Below are positions 7,404 to 15,831 of a DNA stretch of 43,550 bases, in pieces. The stretch spans positions 1-43,550 of the forward strand of contig DCRR01000011.1 in NCBI GenBank assembly GCA_002325245.1, written 5' to 3'. The position numbers were made by a program, and so were the translations under genes. Numbering within the stretch: the first letter of the stretch is position 1; every line of letters starts with the position of its first letter. The DNA is from Microbacteriaceae bacterium UBA1487 (GTDB lineage Bacteria; Actinomycetota; Actinomycetes; Actinomycetales; Microbacteriaceae). Under the pieces are notes generated by a model. It was not told the origin of the DNA, searched no databases, and was given only the letters and a program-made list of their open reading frames with translations.

Positions 7404-9118
7404 CCGCTCCCCCTCTGCTCGGCAGGGATGCATCCCGCGCCCGAGGGAGTGACGCGCGCGGCACTCGGTTGCGTCGGGGATGCATCCCGAGCGACCTGTT
7501 GCTGTTGTTGTTGCTGCTGGTCGTGGTGGGGGGCGTCGGCGGGGTTGTGGTCCTGGAGGTGAGTGTCGGCGCTGATGATCGGGATCGAGGTCGTGATCGC
7601 GGCCTGCTCCGCGACGAGCCCTTGGATGTCGTGCCCGGGCGGCCGGAACGGCCCGTGACCGACGACCCAGGTGTCCTTCGAGCCGCCGCCCTGCGAGCTG
7701 TTGACGACGAGCTGCCCCTCCGGCAGCGCGACGCGGGTCAGGCCGCCCGGCAGCACCCACACGTCGGTGCCGTCGTTGACCGCGAAGGGTCGCAGGTCGG
7801 CGTGACGCGGACGCATCCCGTCTTCGACGAGCGTCGGAATGGTCGACAGCTGCACGACCGGCTGCGCGATCCAGCCGCGCGGGTCGGCGATGAGCCGCTC
7901 GCGCAGCTCCTCGAGCTCCTGCGTGGAGGCGTCCGGTCCGACCACGAGCCCCTTGCCGCCGGAGCCGGCGACCGGCTTCACGACGAGCTCGTCGAGCCGG
8001 TCGAGCACCTCCTCGAGCGCGCCCGGATCCTCGAGCCGCCAGGTGTCGACGTTCTTGAGGATCGGCTCCTCGCCGAGGTAGTACCGGATCAGGTCGGGAA
8101 CGTAGGTGTAGACGAGCTTGTCGTCGGCGACGCCGTTGCCGACCGCGTTCGCGATCGTCACGTTGCCGAGGCGCGCGGCGAGCATCAGCCCGGGCGAGCC
8201 GAGCATCGAGTCGGCGCGGAACTGCAGCGGATCGAGGAACTCGTCGTCGACGCGACGGTAGATGACGTCGACGCGGGTCGGTCCCGCGGTGGTGCGCATG
8301 AACACCCGGCCGCCGGAGCAGAACAGGTCGCGCCCCTCCACCAGCTCGACGCCCATCAGGCGCGCGAGCAGCGTGTGCTCGAAGTAGGCCGAGTTGTAGA
8401 CGCCCGGCGTCAGCACGACGACCGTCGGGTCGTCGACTCCCTCCGGTGCGGAGGCGCGCAGCGCCTGAAGGAGCTTCTGCGGGTAGTCGCCCACCGGTCG
8501 CACCCGCATCGAGACGAACAGCTCGGGCAGGGTCTGCGCCATGACCCGGCGGTTCGAGATGACGTAGCTCACACCGCTGGGCACGCGCACGTTGTCTTCG
8601 AGGACCCGCCAGCCGCCGGTCTCGTCGCGGATGAGGTCGATGCCGGAGACCTGGATGCGCACGTTGTTGGCGGCGACGATGCCCGCGGCCTCGCGGTGGA
8701 AGTGCTCGCTCGAGCTGATCAGCCGCGCCGGAATGATGCCGTCGCGAATCGCGCGCTGATCGCCGTAGACGTCGGCGAGGAACGCCTCCAGGGCGAGAAC
8801 CCGCTGCCGGACGCCGGTTTCGACCTCGGCCCACTCGCTCTGGTCGATCACGCGCGGCACCGCGTCGAGCGGGAACGGACGCTCTTCGCCGGCGAAGTCG
8901 AAGGTGACGCCCTGCGCCAGGTAGGAGTCGGCGAGGGCGTCGGCGCGCCCCTTGAGCTCCTCGGTGGTCATCTGCGCGAGGGCCGCGTGGATATCGCGAT
9001 ACGGCGAGCGCGTCAGCTGAGGCAGGGGTCGTGAGATGTCGGAGAACATCTCGTCCCACGCGGCCGCGCGGCGACGCCCCGTCGCCGCAGCGCCGTACCC
9101 GTCGAACAGGTCACCCAT
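7397..9118 (-). CDS. Circularly permuted ATP-grasp protein with unusual Gln-rich tail
   Basis: Protein of 573 aa. Residues 1 to about 520 match the circularly permuted ATP-grasp family (DUF404/DUF407/CPATPgrasp_1): conserved blocks IDQSEWAEVETGVRQR, NNVRIQVSGIDLIRD, LEDNVRVPSGVSY, VVLTPGVYNSAYFEH, NAVGNGVADDK and VVKPVAGSGGKGLVVG. It should form amide bonds with ATP, possibly adding amino acids to a peptide. The last 50 or so residues are low complexity (eight Gln in a row, then Pro/Ala/Ser-rich) and contain two copies of a DNA palindrome. They look like a lineage-specific extension. The ATG has no ribosome site; TAGGCT (minus strand, 9125-9130) ends 6 bases before it, suggesting a leaderless transcript. 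Confidence 0.88.
   Translation of the reverse strand: MGDLFDGYGAAATGRRRAAAWDEMFSDISRPLPQLTRSPYRDIHAALAQMTTEELKGRADALADSYLAQGVTFDFAGEERPFPLDAVPRVIDQSEWAEVETGVRQRVLALEAFLADVYGDQRAIRDGIIPARLISSSEHFHREAAGIVAANNVRIQVSGIDLIRDETGGWRVLEDNVRVPSGVSYVISNRRVMAQTLPELFVSMRVRPVGDYPQKLLQALRASAPEGVDDPTVVVLTPGVYNSAYFEHTLLARLMGVELVEGRDLFCSGGRVFMRTTAGPTRVDVIYRRVDDEFLDPLQFRADSMLGSPGLMLAARLGNVTIANAVGNGVADDKLVYTYVPDLIRYYLGEEPILKNVDTWRLEDPGALEEVLDRLDELVVKPVAGSGGKGLVVGPDASTQELEELRERLIADPRGWIAQPVVQLSTIPTLVEDGMRPRHADLRPFAVNDGTDVWVLPGGLTRVALPEGQLVVNSSQGGGSKDTWVVGHGPFRPPGHDIQGLVAEQAAITTSIPIISADTHLQDHNPADAPHHDQQQQQQQQVARDASPTQPSAARVTPSGAGCIPAEQRGSGC
7425..7488. repeat. Two copies of the palindrome GGGATGCATCCC
   Basis: The 12-base perfect palindrome occurs at 7425-7436 and 7477-7488, both followed by G, 52 bases centre to centre. 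Both lie within the coding tail of the ATP-grasp gene and about 25-85 bases upstream of the alpha-E start. They could be paired binding sites for a dimeric regulator or remnants of a small repeat. No function is known. Confidence 0.5.
7496..7519 (-). repeat. Polyglutamine tract (8 CAG/CAA codons)
   Basis: Eight consecutive glutamine codons, mixed CAG and CAA, in the C-terminal tail of the ATP-grasp gene. Mixed codons argue for selection on the protein or an old repeat rather than a fresh slippage expansion. AT-rich CAA codons stand out against the very GC-rich surroundings. Confidence 0.85.
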
Positions 9119-9203
9119 AGCGCGAGCCTAGTCGGGGCGTGTTGCCGCGGTGTTTCCGGGACCGCGCCGCCGCCGCGACCGCCCCACGCCAGACTCGGAC
9201 CCG

Positions 9204-9222
9204 TAGACTGGTTCATTGAACG
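9204..9222 (+). promoter_or_regulatory. lacI-type gene promoter -10 and LacI operator
   Basis: TAGACT at 9204-9209 fits an actinobacterial -10 box. GGTTCATTGAACG at 9210-9222 directly follows, so a repressor bound there would cover the transcription start. The core GTTCATTGAAC is a perfect palindrome and recurs as GTTCAATGAAC at 17182-17192 before the sugar operon. This suggests autoregulation. Confidence 0.65.
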
Positions 9223-9244
9223 AATCGCCGAACGAGGGAGAGTG

Positions 9245-10246
9245 ATGGCGACCATCAAAGACGTCGCCGCCCTCGCTGGCGTCTCCGCCGGCACGGTCAG
9301 CAATGTCCTCAACCGACCTTCGTACGTCAACGCCGAGACCCGCGAACGCGTACTCGCGGCGATCCGCGAACTCGACTTCGTGCCCCGCCAGGGGTCGCGG
9401 CAGTTCCGACCTGGTCGGGTGCGCACGCTCGGGCTCTCGATCGCCAACCTCGACAACCCGTTCTTCGTCGACGTCGCACTCGGTGCCGAGGAGCGCTGCA
9501 CCGAGCTCGGCGCCGGTGTGATCTTCTGCAACAGCAGCTACGACTCCGTGCGGGAAAGCCACAACCTCGACCTGCTGGTGCAGTCGCGGGTGCAGGGCAT
9601 CATCATCGCGCCGGTCGATGAGAAGAGCTCGCGCCTCGCGATGCTGAAGGACCGCGGCGTGCCGATGGTGTTCGTCGACCGCGTCGGCGATGACCGAGAG
9701 TGCTGGTCGGTCGTCGTCGACGACTTCCGCGGCGGCCAGCTGGCGATGCAGCAGCTTCTGGACCGCGGCCATCGCAGGATCGCGTTCCTCGGCCACCCGG
9801 AGAAGTCGCAGAAGGTGCGAACCCGACTGGCGGGAGCGCGTGACGCGCTCACCGGCCGCACCGACGTCGAGCTCGAGCTGATGGCCGCGGACTCGTGGAC
9901 CATCGAGGCGGGCGCGGCTGCGGCGGACCGGCTCGCCGAGCGGGCCCCCGCGAACCGGCCCGCCGCCGTCGCCTGCGCCAACGACATGCTCGCCCTCGGC
10001 CTGCAGCACGGACTGATGCGCCAGGGCATCCGCGTTCCTCAGGACATCGCGATCGTCGGCTACGACGACCTCGCCTGGTCCGAGGTCGCCGACGTGCCGC
10101 TCACCACGGTGCGCCAGCCCCGCAAGGCGCTGGGCCGAACTGCCGTCGACATGATCATGGATCTGCTGAGCCGGCCTCCGGCCACCGTGCCCGCACGGAA
10201 CCACGTCGTGCTGCAGCCCGAACTCGTGGTGCGCGAGAGCGCCTGA
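9245..10246 (+). CDS. LacI family transcriptional regulator
   Basis: Protein of 333 aa. The N-terminal helix-turn-helix reads ATIKDVAALAGVSAGTVSNVLNRPSYVNAETRERV, with a hinge to about residue 60, then a periplasmic-binding-protein-like ligand domain (GLSIANLDNPFFVDVALGAEE, IIIAPVD, GHRRIAFLGHP, ACANDMLALGLQHGL, DIAIVGYDDLAWSEVADVPLTTVRQP). It probably senses a sugar carried by the convergent CUT2 transporter. The ATG at 9245 has GAGGGAG upstream; an in-frame GTG at 9242 is less likely. The operator in its own promoter matches the one in front of the six-gene operon that ends 78 bases downstream. Confidence 0.9.
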   Translation: MATIKDVAALAGVSAGTVSNVLNRPSYVNAETRERVLAAIRELDFVPRQGSRQFRPGRVRTLGLSIANLDNPFFVDVALGAEERCTELGAGVIFCNSSYDSVRESHNLDLLVQSRVQGIIIAPVDEKSSRLAMLKDRGVPMVFVDRVGDDRECWSVVVDDFRGGQLAMQQLLDRGHRRIAFLGHPEKSQKVRTRLAGARDALTGRTDVELELMAADSWTIEAGAAAADRLAERAPANRPAAVACANDMLALGLQHGLMRQGIRVPQDIAIVGYDDLAWSEVADVPLTTVRQPRKALGRTAVDMIMDLLSRPPATVPARNHVVLQPELVVRESA

Positions 10247-10261
10247 TCCAGCACAGCGGAA

Positions 10262-10291
10262 CGCGGCCCGCCCCCGAAGGGACGGGCCGCG
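10262..10291. terminator. Bidirectional hairpin between lacI-type gene and sugar operon
   Basis: Perfect 9-base inverted repeat CGCGGCCCG / CGGGCCGCG around a 12-base loop, placed between two convergent genes (stops at 10246 and 10325). There is no clear T run on either side, as is common in high-GC actinobacteria. Confidence 0.65.
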
Positions 10292-10324
10292 CGATCACTC
10301 AGTTCGAGCCTGAAGCGCCTCGAA

Positions 10325-11284
10325 TCAGAACGCCGGCTCGACGTCCTCCACGTTGTCCGCGGTGACCACCGTGAGCGGGATCGGCAGACGCTTGTCGACC
10401 GACTCGCCCTGGATGAGCTTCACGATCGTCTCGGCCGCGAGCTTGCCGTCCTCGACCGGCGACTGCACGATCGTGGCGAAGTACTGACCCTCGCGGATCA
10501 GGTCGAAGGCCTGCACCTGCCCGTTGATGCCGACGATCGGCGGGATGTCGGCGATGTCACGGCCCGACTCGGTCCAGGCGTCGATGAAGCCGAGCGCCAT
10601 GGTGTCGTCGTTCGCGTAGACGCCGGCGATGTCGTCGCCGAAGCGGGTCAGCAGGTCGCGGCTCGCCTCGAGCGCCTTCTGCTGGTCGAAGTCGGCGTTG
10701 ACCACCTGCAGCACCTCGATGCCGGAGCCGATCGCCTCGAGCTGCTCGGTGAAGCCGTCGGTGCGTCCGATCGTGGTGCCGTTGCCGGCCTGGCCGGCGA
10801 TGATGACGACGTCGCCCGAGCCGCCGAGTGCGTCGTTGAGCGCGTCAGCCGCGAGCACGCCCTCCTCGTAGACGTCCGGACCGGTGAAGGAGTCGTAGTA
10901 GGCCTCCGCCTCGGGGTCCATCGGCGAGTTGATGATGATCAGCGGGATGCCCGCATCCTGCGCGGCGATCATGCCGGGGATGTAGGCCTGCGGGTCGAGC
11001 GGCCACAGCACGATGCCGTCGACGCCCTGGCTCACGCAGGTGGTGAGCTGGTCGGCGCCGGTCTGCACGTCGAACTCCTGCGACAGACGGTTGACGGTCG
11101 CGCCCGCGGCGACGGCCGCCGCGTCGAACGCGTCGTTGGCCGGGGTCGCGTAGGCGTGCGACTCAGCCGCCGTGATGTAGCAGATGTCCATCGATGCCGC
11201 GTCGCCGCTGGCGGTGCCAGTGGCACAGCCGGCCAGTGCAAGGGCGGCGGCCGCGGTGCCGCCAATCAATGCAAGTTTCCTCAT
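10325..11284 (-). CDS. CUT2 sugar ABC transporter substrate-binding lipoprotein
   Basis: Protein of 319 aa. A signal peptide with lipobox LALAGC places the lipidated Cys near residue 20, so it is anchored outside the membrane. The body is the RbsB-like periplasmic binding protein 4 fold: VDGIVLWPLDPQAYIPGMIAAQDAGIPLIIINSP, then GDVVIIAGQAGNGTTIGRTDGF, ANDDTMALGFIDAW and QSPVEDGKLAAETIVKLI. It should deliver a mono- or small oligosaccharide to the two permeases. The ATG at 11282-11284 has GAGAGGA upstream and overlaps the permease stop (ATGA). It is the last gene of the operon. The ligand is not evident from sequence. Confidence 0.9.
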   Translation of the reverse strand: MRKLALIGGTAAAALALAGCATGTASGDAASMDICYITAAESHAYATPANDAFDAAAVAAGATVNRLSQEFDVQTGADQLTTCVSQGVDGIVLWPLDPQAYIPGMIAAQDAGIPLIIINSPMDPEAEAYYDSFTGPDVYEEGVLAADALNDALGGSGDVVIIAGQAGNGTTIGRTDGFTEQLEAIGSGIEVLQVVNADFDQQKALEASRDLLTRFGDDIAGVYANDDTMALGFIDAWTESGRDIADIPPIVGINGQVQAFDLIREGQYFATIVQSPVEDGKLAAETIVKLIQGESVDKRLPIPLTVVTADNVEDVEPAF

Positions 11285-12324
11285 GATGCAAGGGTCCTCT
11301 CGTTCTCGGTGGTGTGCCGGGAACCACGCACCGCGTGCAGCAGCGCACGCAGCGAGAGGTCCCGGCTTCGCTTGCCCGACACGAATCGGTCGAGCAGGAT
11401 CAGCAGCAGGAGGATGACTCCTGTGACGATGTTCTGGATGTAGGCGGGGACGTTCGAGAACTCCATCGCGGTGGTGAGCACCGCGATCACGAGGAGTCCC
11501 CCGAGCGTCCCGAGCGCGGAGCCGCGCCCTCCCTCGAGGCGCGTCCCGCCGATGACGACGGCGGCGATCGCCAGCAGCGACGTCGACTCGCCGAAGACGG
11601 GAGATCCTGTGTTCACGCTCAGGCTCTGGATCACACCGGCGACCCCCGCCATCGTGCCGGCGAAGACGAACGTGCCGAACACGTAGGCATTCGATCGGAT
11701 GCCGCTCGCCTCGGCGGAGACCGGGTTGCTGCCGACCGCGAACAGGTTGCGTCCGGCGACGGCCCGTGTCAGCCAGAGGTGCAGCAGCACGAGCGCCAGC
11801 ACGAACACGATCGCTCGGAGGGTGAAGGTGCCCTCGATCGGACGTGAGACGGCCAGGCCGAACAGCGGATCGAGCCCGCTGACCGGCCGCGACTCGGTGA
11901 TGAAGTGGCACAGCGCGCGGAAGAACAGCATCGACGCGAGGGTCGCGACGAGGGAGTTGATCCGCAGCACCACGACCAGGTAGCCGTTGACGATTCCTGC
12001 CGCGATGCCGACGCCGACGCCGACGATCGCCGCGGGGATCTGGCCGAGCTCGGCCTGCAGCCCGATCGCGGTGATGCCGGAGAGCGCGAGGATCGCGCCG
12101 CCCGAGAGGTCGAGCTTGCCTGCGATCAGCACGAGGGTGACGCCGACCGCGACGAGCGCGGTGGTGCCGACCCGGTCGAGGCTCAGGCTCAGCGCGCGGA
12201 ACTCAAGAATTCCGGGCACGAGCGAGGCGGAGATCGCGATGGTGGCGACCAGGATGATCGCGACACGATAGCGGACGATCCCCAGGAAGACATCGCTGTC
12301 GAAAGCGCGGCGGATGGCGTTCAT
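11281..12324 (-). CDS. CUT2 sugar ABC transporter permease (second)
   Basis: RbsC-like membrane protein of 347 aa with the family blocks VGVTLVLIAGKLDLSGGAILALSGI near residues 60-85, NGYLVVVLRINSLVATLASMLFFRAL, VGSNPVSAEASGIRSNAYVFGTFVFAGTMAGVAGVI and AVVIGGTRLEGGRGSALGTLGG. About 9 membrane segments are expected, as is usual in the family. It is coupled on both sides by 4-base overlaps (first permease upstream, binding protein downstream). It pairs with the permease at 12321-13316 to form a heteromeric channel, as in rhamnose- and autoinducer-type CUT2 systems. Confidence 0.88.
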   Translation of the reverse strand: MNAIRRAFDSDVFLGIVRYRVAIILVATIAISASLVPGILEFRALSLSLDRVGTTALVAVGVTLVLIAGKLDLSGGAILALSGITAIGLQAELGQIPAAIVGVGVGIAAGIVNGYLVVVLRINSLVATLASMLFFRALCHFITESRPVSGLDPLFGLAVSRPIEGTFTLRAIVFVLALVLLHLWLTRAVAGRNLFAVGSNPVSAEASGIRSNAYVFGTFVFAGTMAGVAGVIQSLSVNTGSPVFGESTSLLAIAAVVIGGTRLEGGRGSALGTLGGLLVIAVLTTAMEFSNVPAYIQNIVTGVILLLLILLDRFVSGKRSRDLSLRALLHAVRGSRHTTENERTLAS

Positions 12325-13316
12325 TCTCGGCCTCCTCGGCGTCGGAGGTACACATCGAGGGCGACGGCGCCCGCGATGAGAGCGCCCTTCACCATTCCCT
12401 GCGGCTCCGACGGAACGCCCTGCAGGATGAGGATGTTGTTGAGCAGCTGGACGAACAGCAGACCGCCGATAGCGCGGGGCACGCTGCCCGAGCCGCCGAG
12501 CAGGCTGACGCCGCCGACGACGACGGCGGTGATCGCGTCGAACTCGTAACCGGCGCCGATTGCAGGACGCGCGGCCTGCAGGGAGATGCCGAGAAGCACG
12601 CCGCTGAAGCCGGCCAGCGTTGCGGTCAGCACGAACGCGCCCGCCTTCACGAGTCGGATCGGCACGGCGCTCGCCTCGGTCGCGTGCGGATTGCTGCCGA
12701 CCGCATACGTCCAGCGGCCGAACACGGAGCGCGAGAGCGCGAGGTGACCGAGCACCGCGACGGCGAGGAAGACCAGCACGATCACGGGGACCACGCCGAA
12801 CAGCCGCCCGGTGAGGAACTCCTTCGCCGCTGTGTCCTGTCCGTAGACGATGACCCCGCCGACGAACGCCTGCGCGATGCCGAGCACGATCGTTCCGCTC
12901 GCGAGGGTCGTGATCACCGGGTTCAGGCCGGCGTAGCCGATCAGGATGCCGTTGACGACGCCCGCGAGGCTGGCGACGAGGACGCCGACCACCGCGGCGG
13001 GCCAGGTTCCGATGACGTCGTCGAGCATCAGCACGAGGATGCCGCCGACGGCGACGGTCGCGGGCACCGAGAGATCGGCCATACCGCGACTGACGAACAC
13101 GAACGTCATCCCGACGACGATGATGCCGACGATCGACATGTTGATCAGCACGTTCGTCAGGTTGCCGATCGACAGGAATCGGTCGCTCAGCACGGTGCCG
13201 ACGATCAGCAGGATCAGGATGCCGAACGGCATCGCGAGTGTCGTCCCGTAGCGGACGAGCGGGTTCTCGCGGATGACCCGATCGTGCACCGGCGCGGTGG
13301 TGATGGGGGCGCTCAT
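12321..13316 (-). CDS. CUT2 sugar ABC transporter permease (first)
   Basis: RbsC-like permease of 331 aa. Visible blocks are VGIIVVGMTFVFVSRGMADLSVPATVAVGG, NGILIGYAGLNPVITTLASGTIVLGIAQAF, YAVGSNPHATEASAVPIRLVKAGAFVLTATLAGFSGVLL and AVVVGGVSLLGGSGSVPRAIGG. The usual GxxDLS motif reads GMADLS here. The start overlaps the ATPase stop by 4 bases and the stop overlaps the next permease start by 4 bases. Sequence divergence from the second permease argues for a heterodimer rather than a recent duplication. Confidence 0.88.
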   Translation of the reverse strand: MSAPITTAPVHDRVIRENPLVRYGTTLAMPFGILILLIVGTVLSDRFLSIGNLTNVLINMSIVGIIVVGMTFVFVSRGMADLSVPATVAVGGILVLMLDDVIGTWPAAVVGVLVASLAGVVNGILIGYAGLNPVITTLASGTIVLGIAQAFVGGVIVYGQDTAAKEFLTGRLFGVVPVIVLVFLAVAVLGHLALSRSVFGRWTYAVGSNPHATEASAVPIRLVKAGAFVLTATLAGFSGVLLGISLQAARPAIGAGYEFDAITAVVVGGVSLLGGSGSVPRAIGGLLFVQLLNNILILQGVPSEPQGMVKGALIAGAVALDVYLRRRGGRE

Positions 13317-14800
13317 GCGGCCACCTCCCCGGTCGCGGCATGCATGACGTCGTGCTCGCTCGCTCCGCGGGGGAGCTCGGCCGAGATGCGACCCTCGTGC
13401 AGCACGTAGATGCGGTCACTCACGGCGAGCACCTCCGGAAGTTCGGACGAGATCATGAGGATCGCGGTGCCCTGCGCCGCGAGCTCCCCGATGATCTTGT
13501 GGATGTCGGCCTTGGCCCCGACGTCGACCCCGCGGGTCGGCTCGTCGAGAATCAGAACCTTCGGCTTCGTGGCGAGCCATTTGGCGAACACCACCTTCTG
13601 CTGGTTCCCGCCGCTGTAGGTGTCGACCCGGCGGTCGATGACGGGCGGCGAGACGGTGAGCTCGGTCGCCTTCTCGGCGGCGACGCGGCGCTCGACAGCG
13701 GAGTTGATCCAGCCCGCGGTCGAGACGCTGCCGAGCGAGGCGAGTGTCACGTTGTCTTTGACGGTGAGCTGCGGGATGATGCCGTCGCGCTTGCGATCCT
13801 CCGGAACGTAGGCGATGCCCGCATCGCGGCCCGCCCGCGGGGTGTGCCCGCTGACAGGAACCCCGTTGACCTCGATCGTGCCGCTGTCGGCACGGTCGAG
13901 GCCGAAGACGGCCCGAGCGACCTCGGTGCGTCCGGCGCCGACGATGCCCGCCAATCCGACGATCTCGCCCGCCCGGACGGTCAGGTCGACGTCATCGAAC
14001 TCGCCCGCGCGGCTCAGGCCGCGGACCTCGAGCACGGTGTCGCCGATCGGCACCTCGCGCTTCGGGAACACCTCGGTGAGGTCGCGGCCGACCATCAGGC
14101 GGATCATGTCGGCGGCGCTGATGCCGGCGGCCGGGCGGGTCTCGATCAGCCGGCCGTCGCGCAGCACGGTGACCTGGTCCGCGAGCTCGGTGACCTCGCG
14201 CAGACGGTGCGAGATGTAGATGACCGCGATGCCGGCCTCCTTCATGCGCGCGACGACGCGAAACAGCGACTGCGCCTCGTTCTCTGACAGCGAGGAGGTC
14301 GGCTCATCGAGCACGATGATCTTCGGCGAGCGCGCGTACGATTTCGCGATCTCGACCATCTGCTGCTGACTCACCGACAGCGATCCGACGAGGTCATCCG
14401 GGCGCACGCGTGCGTCCAGTTCGTCGAGCACCCGCTCGGCGCGTGCACGCAGCGCCTTCCTGTCGACGATCCCGAATCGCGACGGCACGTCGCCGAGGGA
14501 GATGTTCTCGGCGACCGTCAGGTCGGGGACGAGGTTGAGCTCCTGGTAGACCATGGCGATGCCGCGGCGGCCGGCGTCGATCGGCCCGTTGATCCGCACC
14601 GGCTCGCCGGCGAGTCGGATCTCGCCTCCGTCGGGCTGATACACGCCGGCGAGGATCTTCATCAGGGTGGATTTGCCCGCGCCGTTCTCTCCGACGATCG
14701 CGTGGACCTCGCCACCGGCGACGGCGAGATCGACATCGCTGAGGGCGCGAATTCCGGGGAACGTCTTGGTGATCCCCGTCATCTGCAGGGCGGCGCTCAT
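13313..14800 (-). CDS. CUT2 sugar ABC transporter ATPase (two nucleotide-binding domains)
   Basis: RbsA/XylG-type protein of 495 aa, a fused pair of ATPase domains. Domain 1 (residues 5-245) has Walker A GENGAGKST, signature LSVSQQQMVEIAKSYA and Walker B IIVLDEPTSSL. Domain 2 (250-490) has the degenerate Walker A GIVGAGRTE that is usual in this family, then YSGGNQQKVVFAKWLA and VLILDEPTRGVDVGAK. It energises the two downstream permeases. The ATG lies at 14798-14800, overlapping the stop of the DUF4432 gene by 4 bases. Confidence 0.92.
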   Translation of the reverse strand: MSAALQMTGITKTFPGIRALSDVDLAVAGGEVHAIVGENGAGKSTLMKILAGVYQPDGGEIRLAGEPVRINGPIDAGRRGIAMVYQELNLVPDLTVAENISLGDVPSRFGIVDRKALRARAERVLDELDARVRPDDLVGSLSVSQQQMVEIAKSYARSPKIIVLDEPTSSLSENEAQSLFRVVARMKEAGIAVIYISHRLREVTELADQVTVLRDGRLIETRPAAGISAADMIRLMVGRDLTEVFPKREVPIGDTVLEVRGLSRAGEFDDVDLTVRAGEIVGLAGIVGAGRTEVARAVFGLDRADSGTIEVNGVPVSGHTPRAGRDAGIAYVPEDRKRDGIIPQLTVKDNVTLASLGSVSTAGWINSAVERRVAAEKATELTVSPPVIDRRVDTYSGGNQQKVVFAKWLATKPKVLILDEPTRGVDVGAKADIHKIIGELAAQGTAILMISSELPEVLAVSDRIYVLHEGRISAELPRGASEHDVMHAATGEVAA

Positions 14801-15831
14801 GAGTTGGCTCCTTCCGAGGGCCCGAAGGCGAAGTCGAGCGCGTACGAGACGGAGTCGCCGCGCTTGAGCACGGGCAGCGCTCCGGCAGCGCGGGTTCCCG
14901 CGCGCCCCGTGAAGCTGTTGACGTTCACGGGCTCGAGGCCCATGACGTAGTGGCCTTCACCACTCATCTTCCACTGGTGGAGCGCGGGGAGCGTCCCGGT
15001 GTCGAAACGGAGCTCGAATCGCGTGTCGATCTCCGGGTTGTCGATCGACACCACCGCGGTTCCCCGGTCTCGGAAGTCGTGCCCGAACACCTGCTCGCGG
15101 TAGCCCGCCTGGGGCTGTTCGATCTGGTCCCAACGACCCGCGCCGGAGCGCGCATCCTTGTCGCGCGGGGCCACCTCGCGCGACGGGATCCCCAGCGTCG
15201 CGCGTTCATCCAGCAGCGGCCAGCCGACGTTCACGTGGTACAGCACCATGTGGCCTTCATCGGCGAGCCCCTCGTTGCGAACGGTGTCGCGCAGCCGAAG
15301 CGCTGTGCCGCCGACGTCGGCCGACCAGGTGCGCTCGAGCACGAGATTCTCGGTGAAGACTCCCGCCTGCCGCACCGTCGCCGTGACGATGAGCTCATCG
15401 CCCGACACCTCTGCCCTGGTCACCGTGCTCGACGTCGTGCCGACCCGCCCGTGCATCGGGAACTCGCGTCCGCCCTCGTCGGTGCTCGGTCCGAAGCTGT
15501 CGAGGCCGCAGGTCGCGAGCAGCCCGCCGCCGAATGTCCGCAGCCAGCCCATGCCCTGCGCTTCGTAGCGCTCCGGGGATGCCATGCCGGTGGGCGACAT
15601 CCAGGCGATCGGCACGCCCCGGAACGTCACCTGACCGAGGTCGAGGGCCCGATCGGGGTGAAGCTCGACTTCCAGGCCGCCTCCCGTGACCAGGCGGATC
15701 CGCCGGGCTCCGCGCGCTGAACCCTCGGTCTCGACGAGGTGGTCGATGCGAGCCACCTGCGACAGCGTGCCGACGCGGCGCGCGACCTCGTCGCGCGCGC
15801 GGCCGAACACTGTCGCGGACTCGTCGCTCAC
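14797..15831 (-). CDS. DUF4432 / aldose 1-epimerase-like protein
   Basis: Soluble protein of 344 aa with the galactose-mutarotase-like beta-sandwich signature of DUF4432: GGGLEVELHPDRALDLGQVTFRGVPIAWMSPTG near residues 49-82, GGGLLATCGLDSFGPSTDEGGREFPMHGRVGTT near 100-130, MVLYHVNVGWPLLDE near 200, and MGLEPVNVNSFTGR near the end. The paired His residues (MHGR and LYHVN) and the late Glu would fit mutarotase-type chemistry on a sugar ring. It lies between the cupin isomerase and the transporter, so it likely handles the imported sugar. The GTG at 15829-15831 overlaps the preceding stop (GTGA), which fixes the start. Confidence 0.8.
   Translation of the reverse strand: MSDESATVFGRARDEVARRVGTLSQVARIDHLVETEGSARGARRIRLVTGGGLEVELHPDRALDLGQVTFRGVPIAWMSPTGMASPERYEAQGMGWLRTFGGGLLATCGLDSFGPSTDEGGREFPMHGRVGTTSSTVTRAEVSGDELIVTATVRQAGVFTENLVLERTWSADVGGTALRLRDTVRNEGLADEGHMVLYHVNVGWPLLDERATLGIPSREVAPRDKDARSGAGRWDQIEQPQAGYREQVFGHDFRDRGTAVVSIDNPEIDTRFELRFDTGTLPALHQWKMSGEGHYVMGLEPVNVNSFTGRAGTRAAGALPVLKRGDSVSYALDFAFGPSEGANS

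Noticed and set aside
7425..7519. CRISPR-like or transposon-end repeat at the ATP-grasp tail
   Set aside because: Only two short palindromes, unequal flanks and an intact reading frame; no spacer array or transposase.
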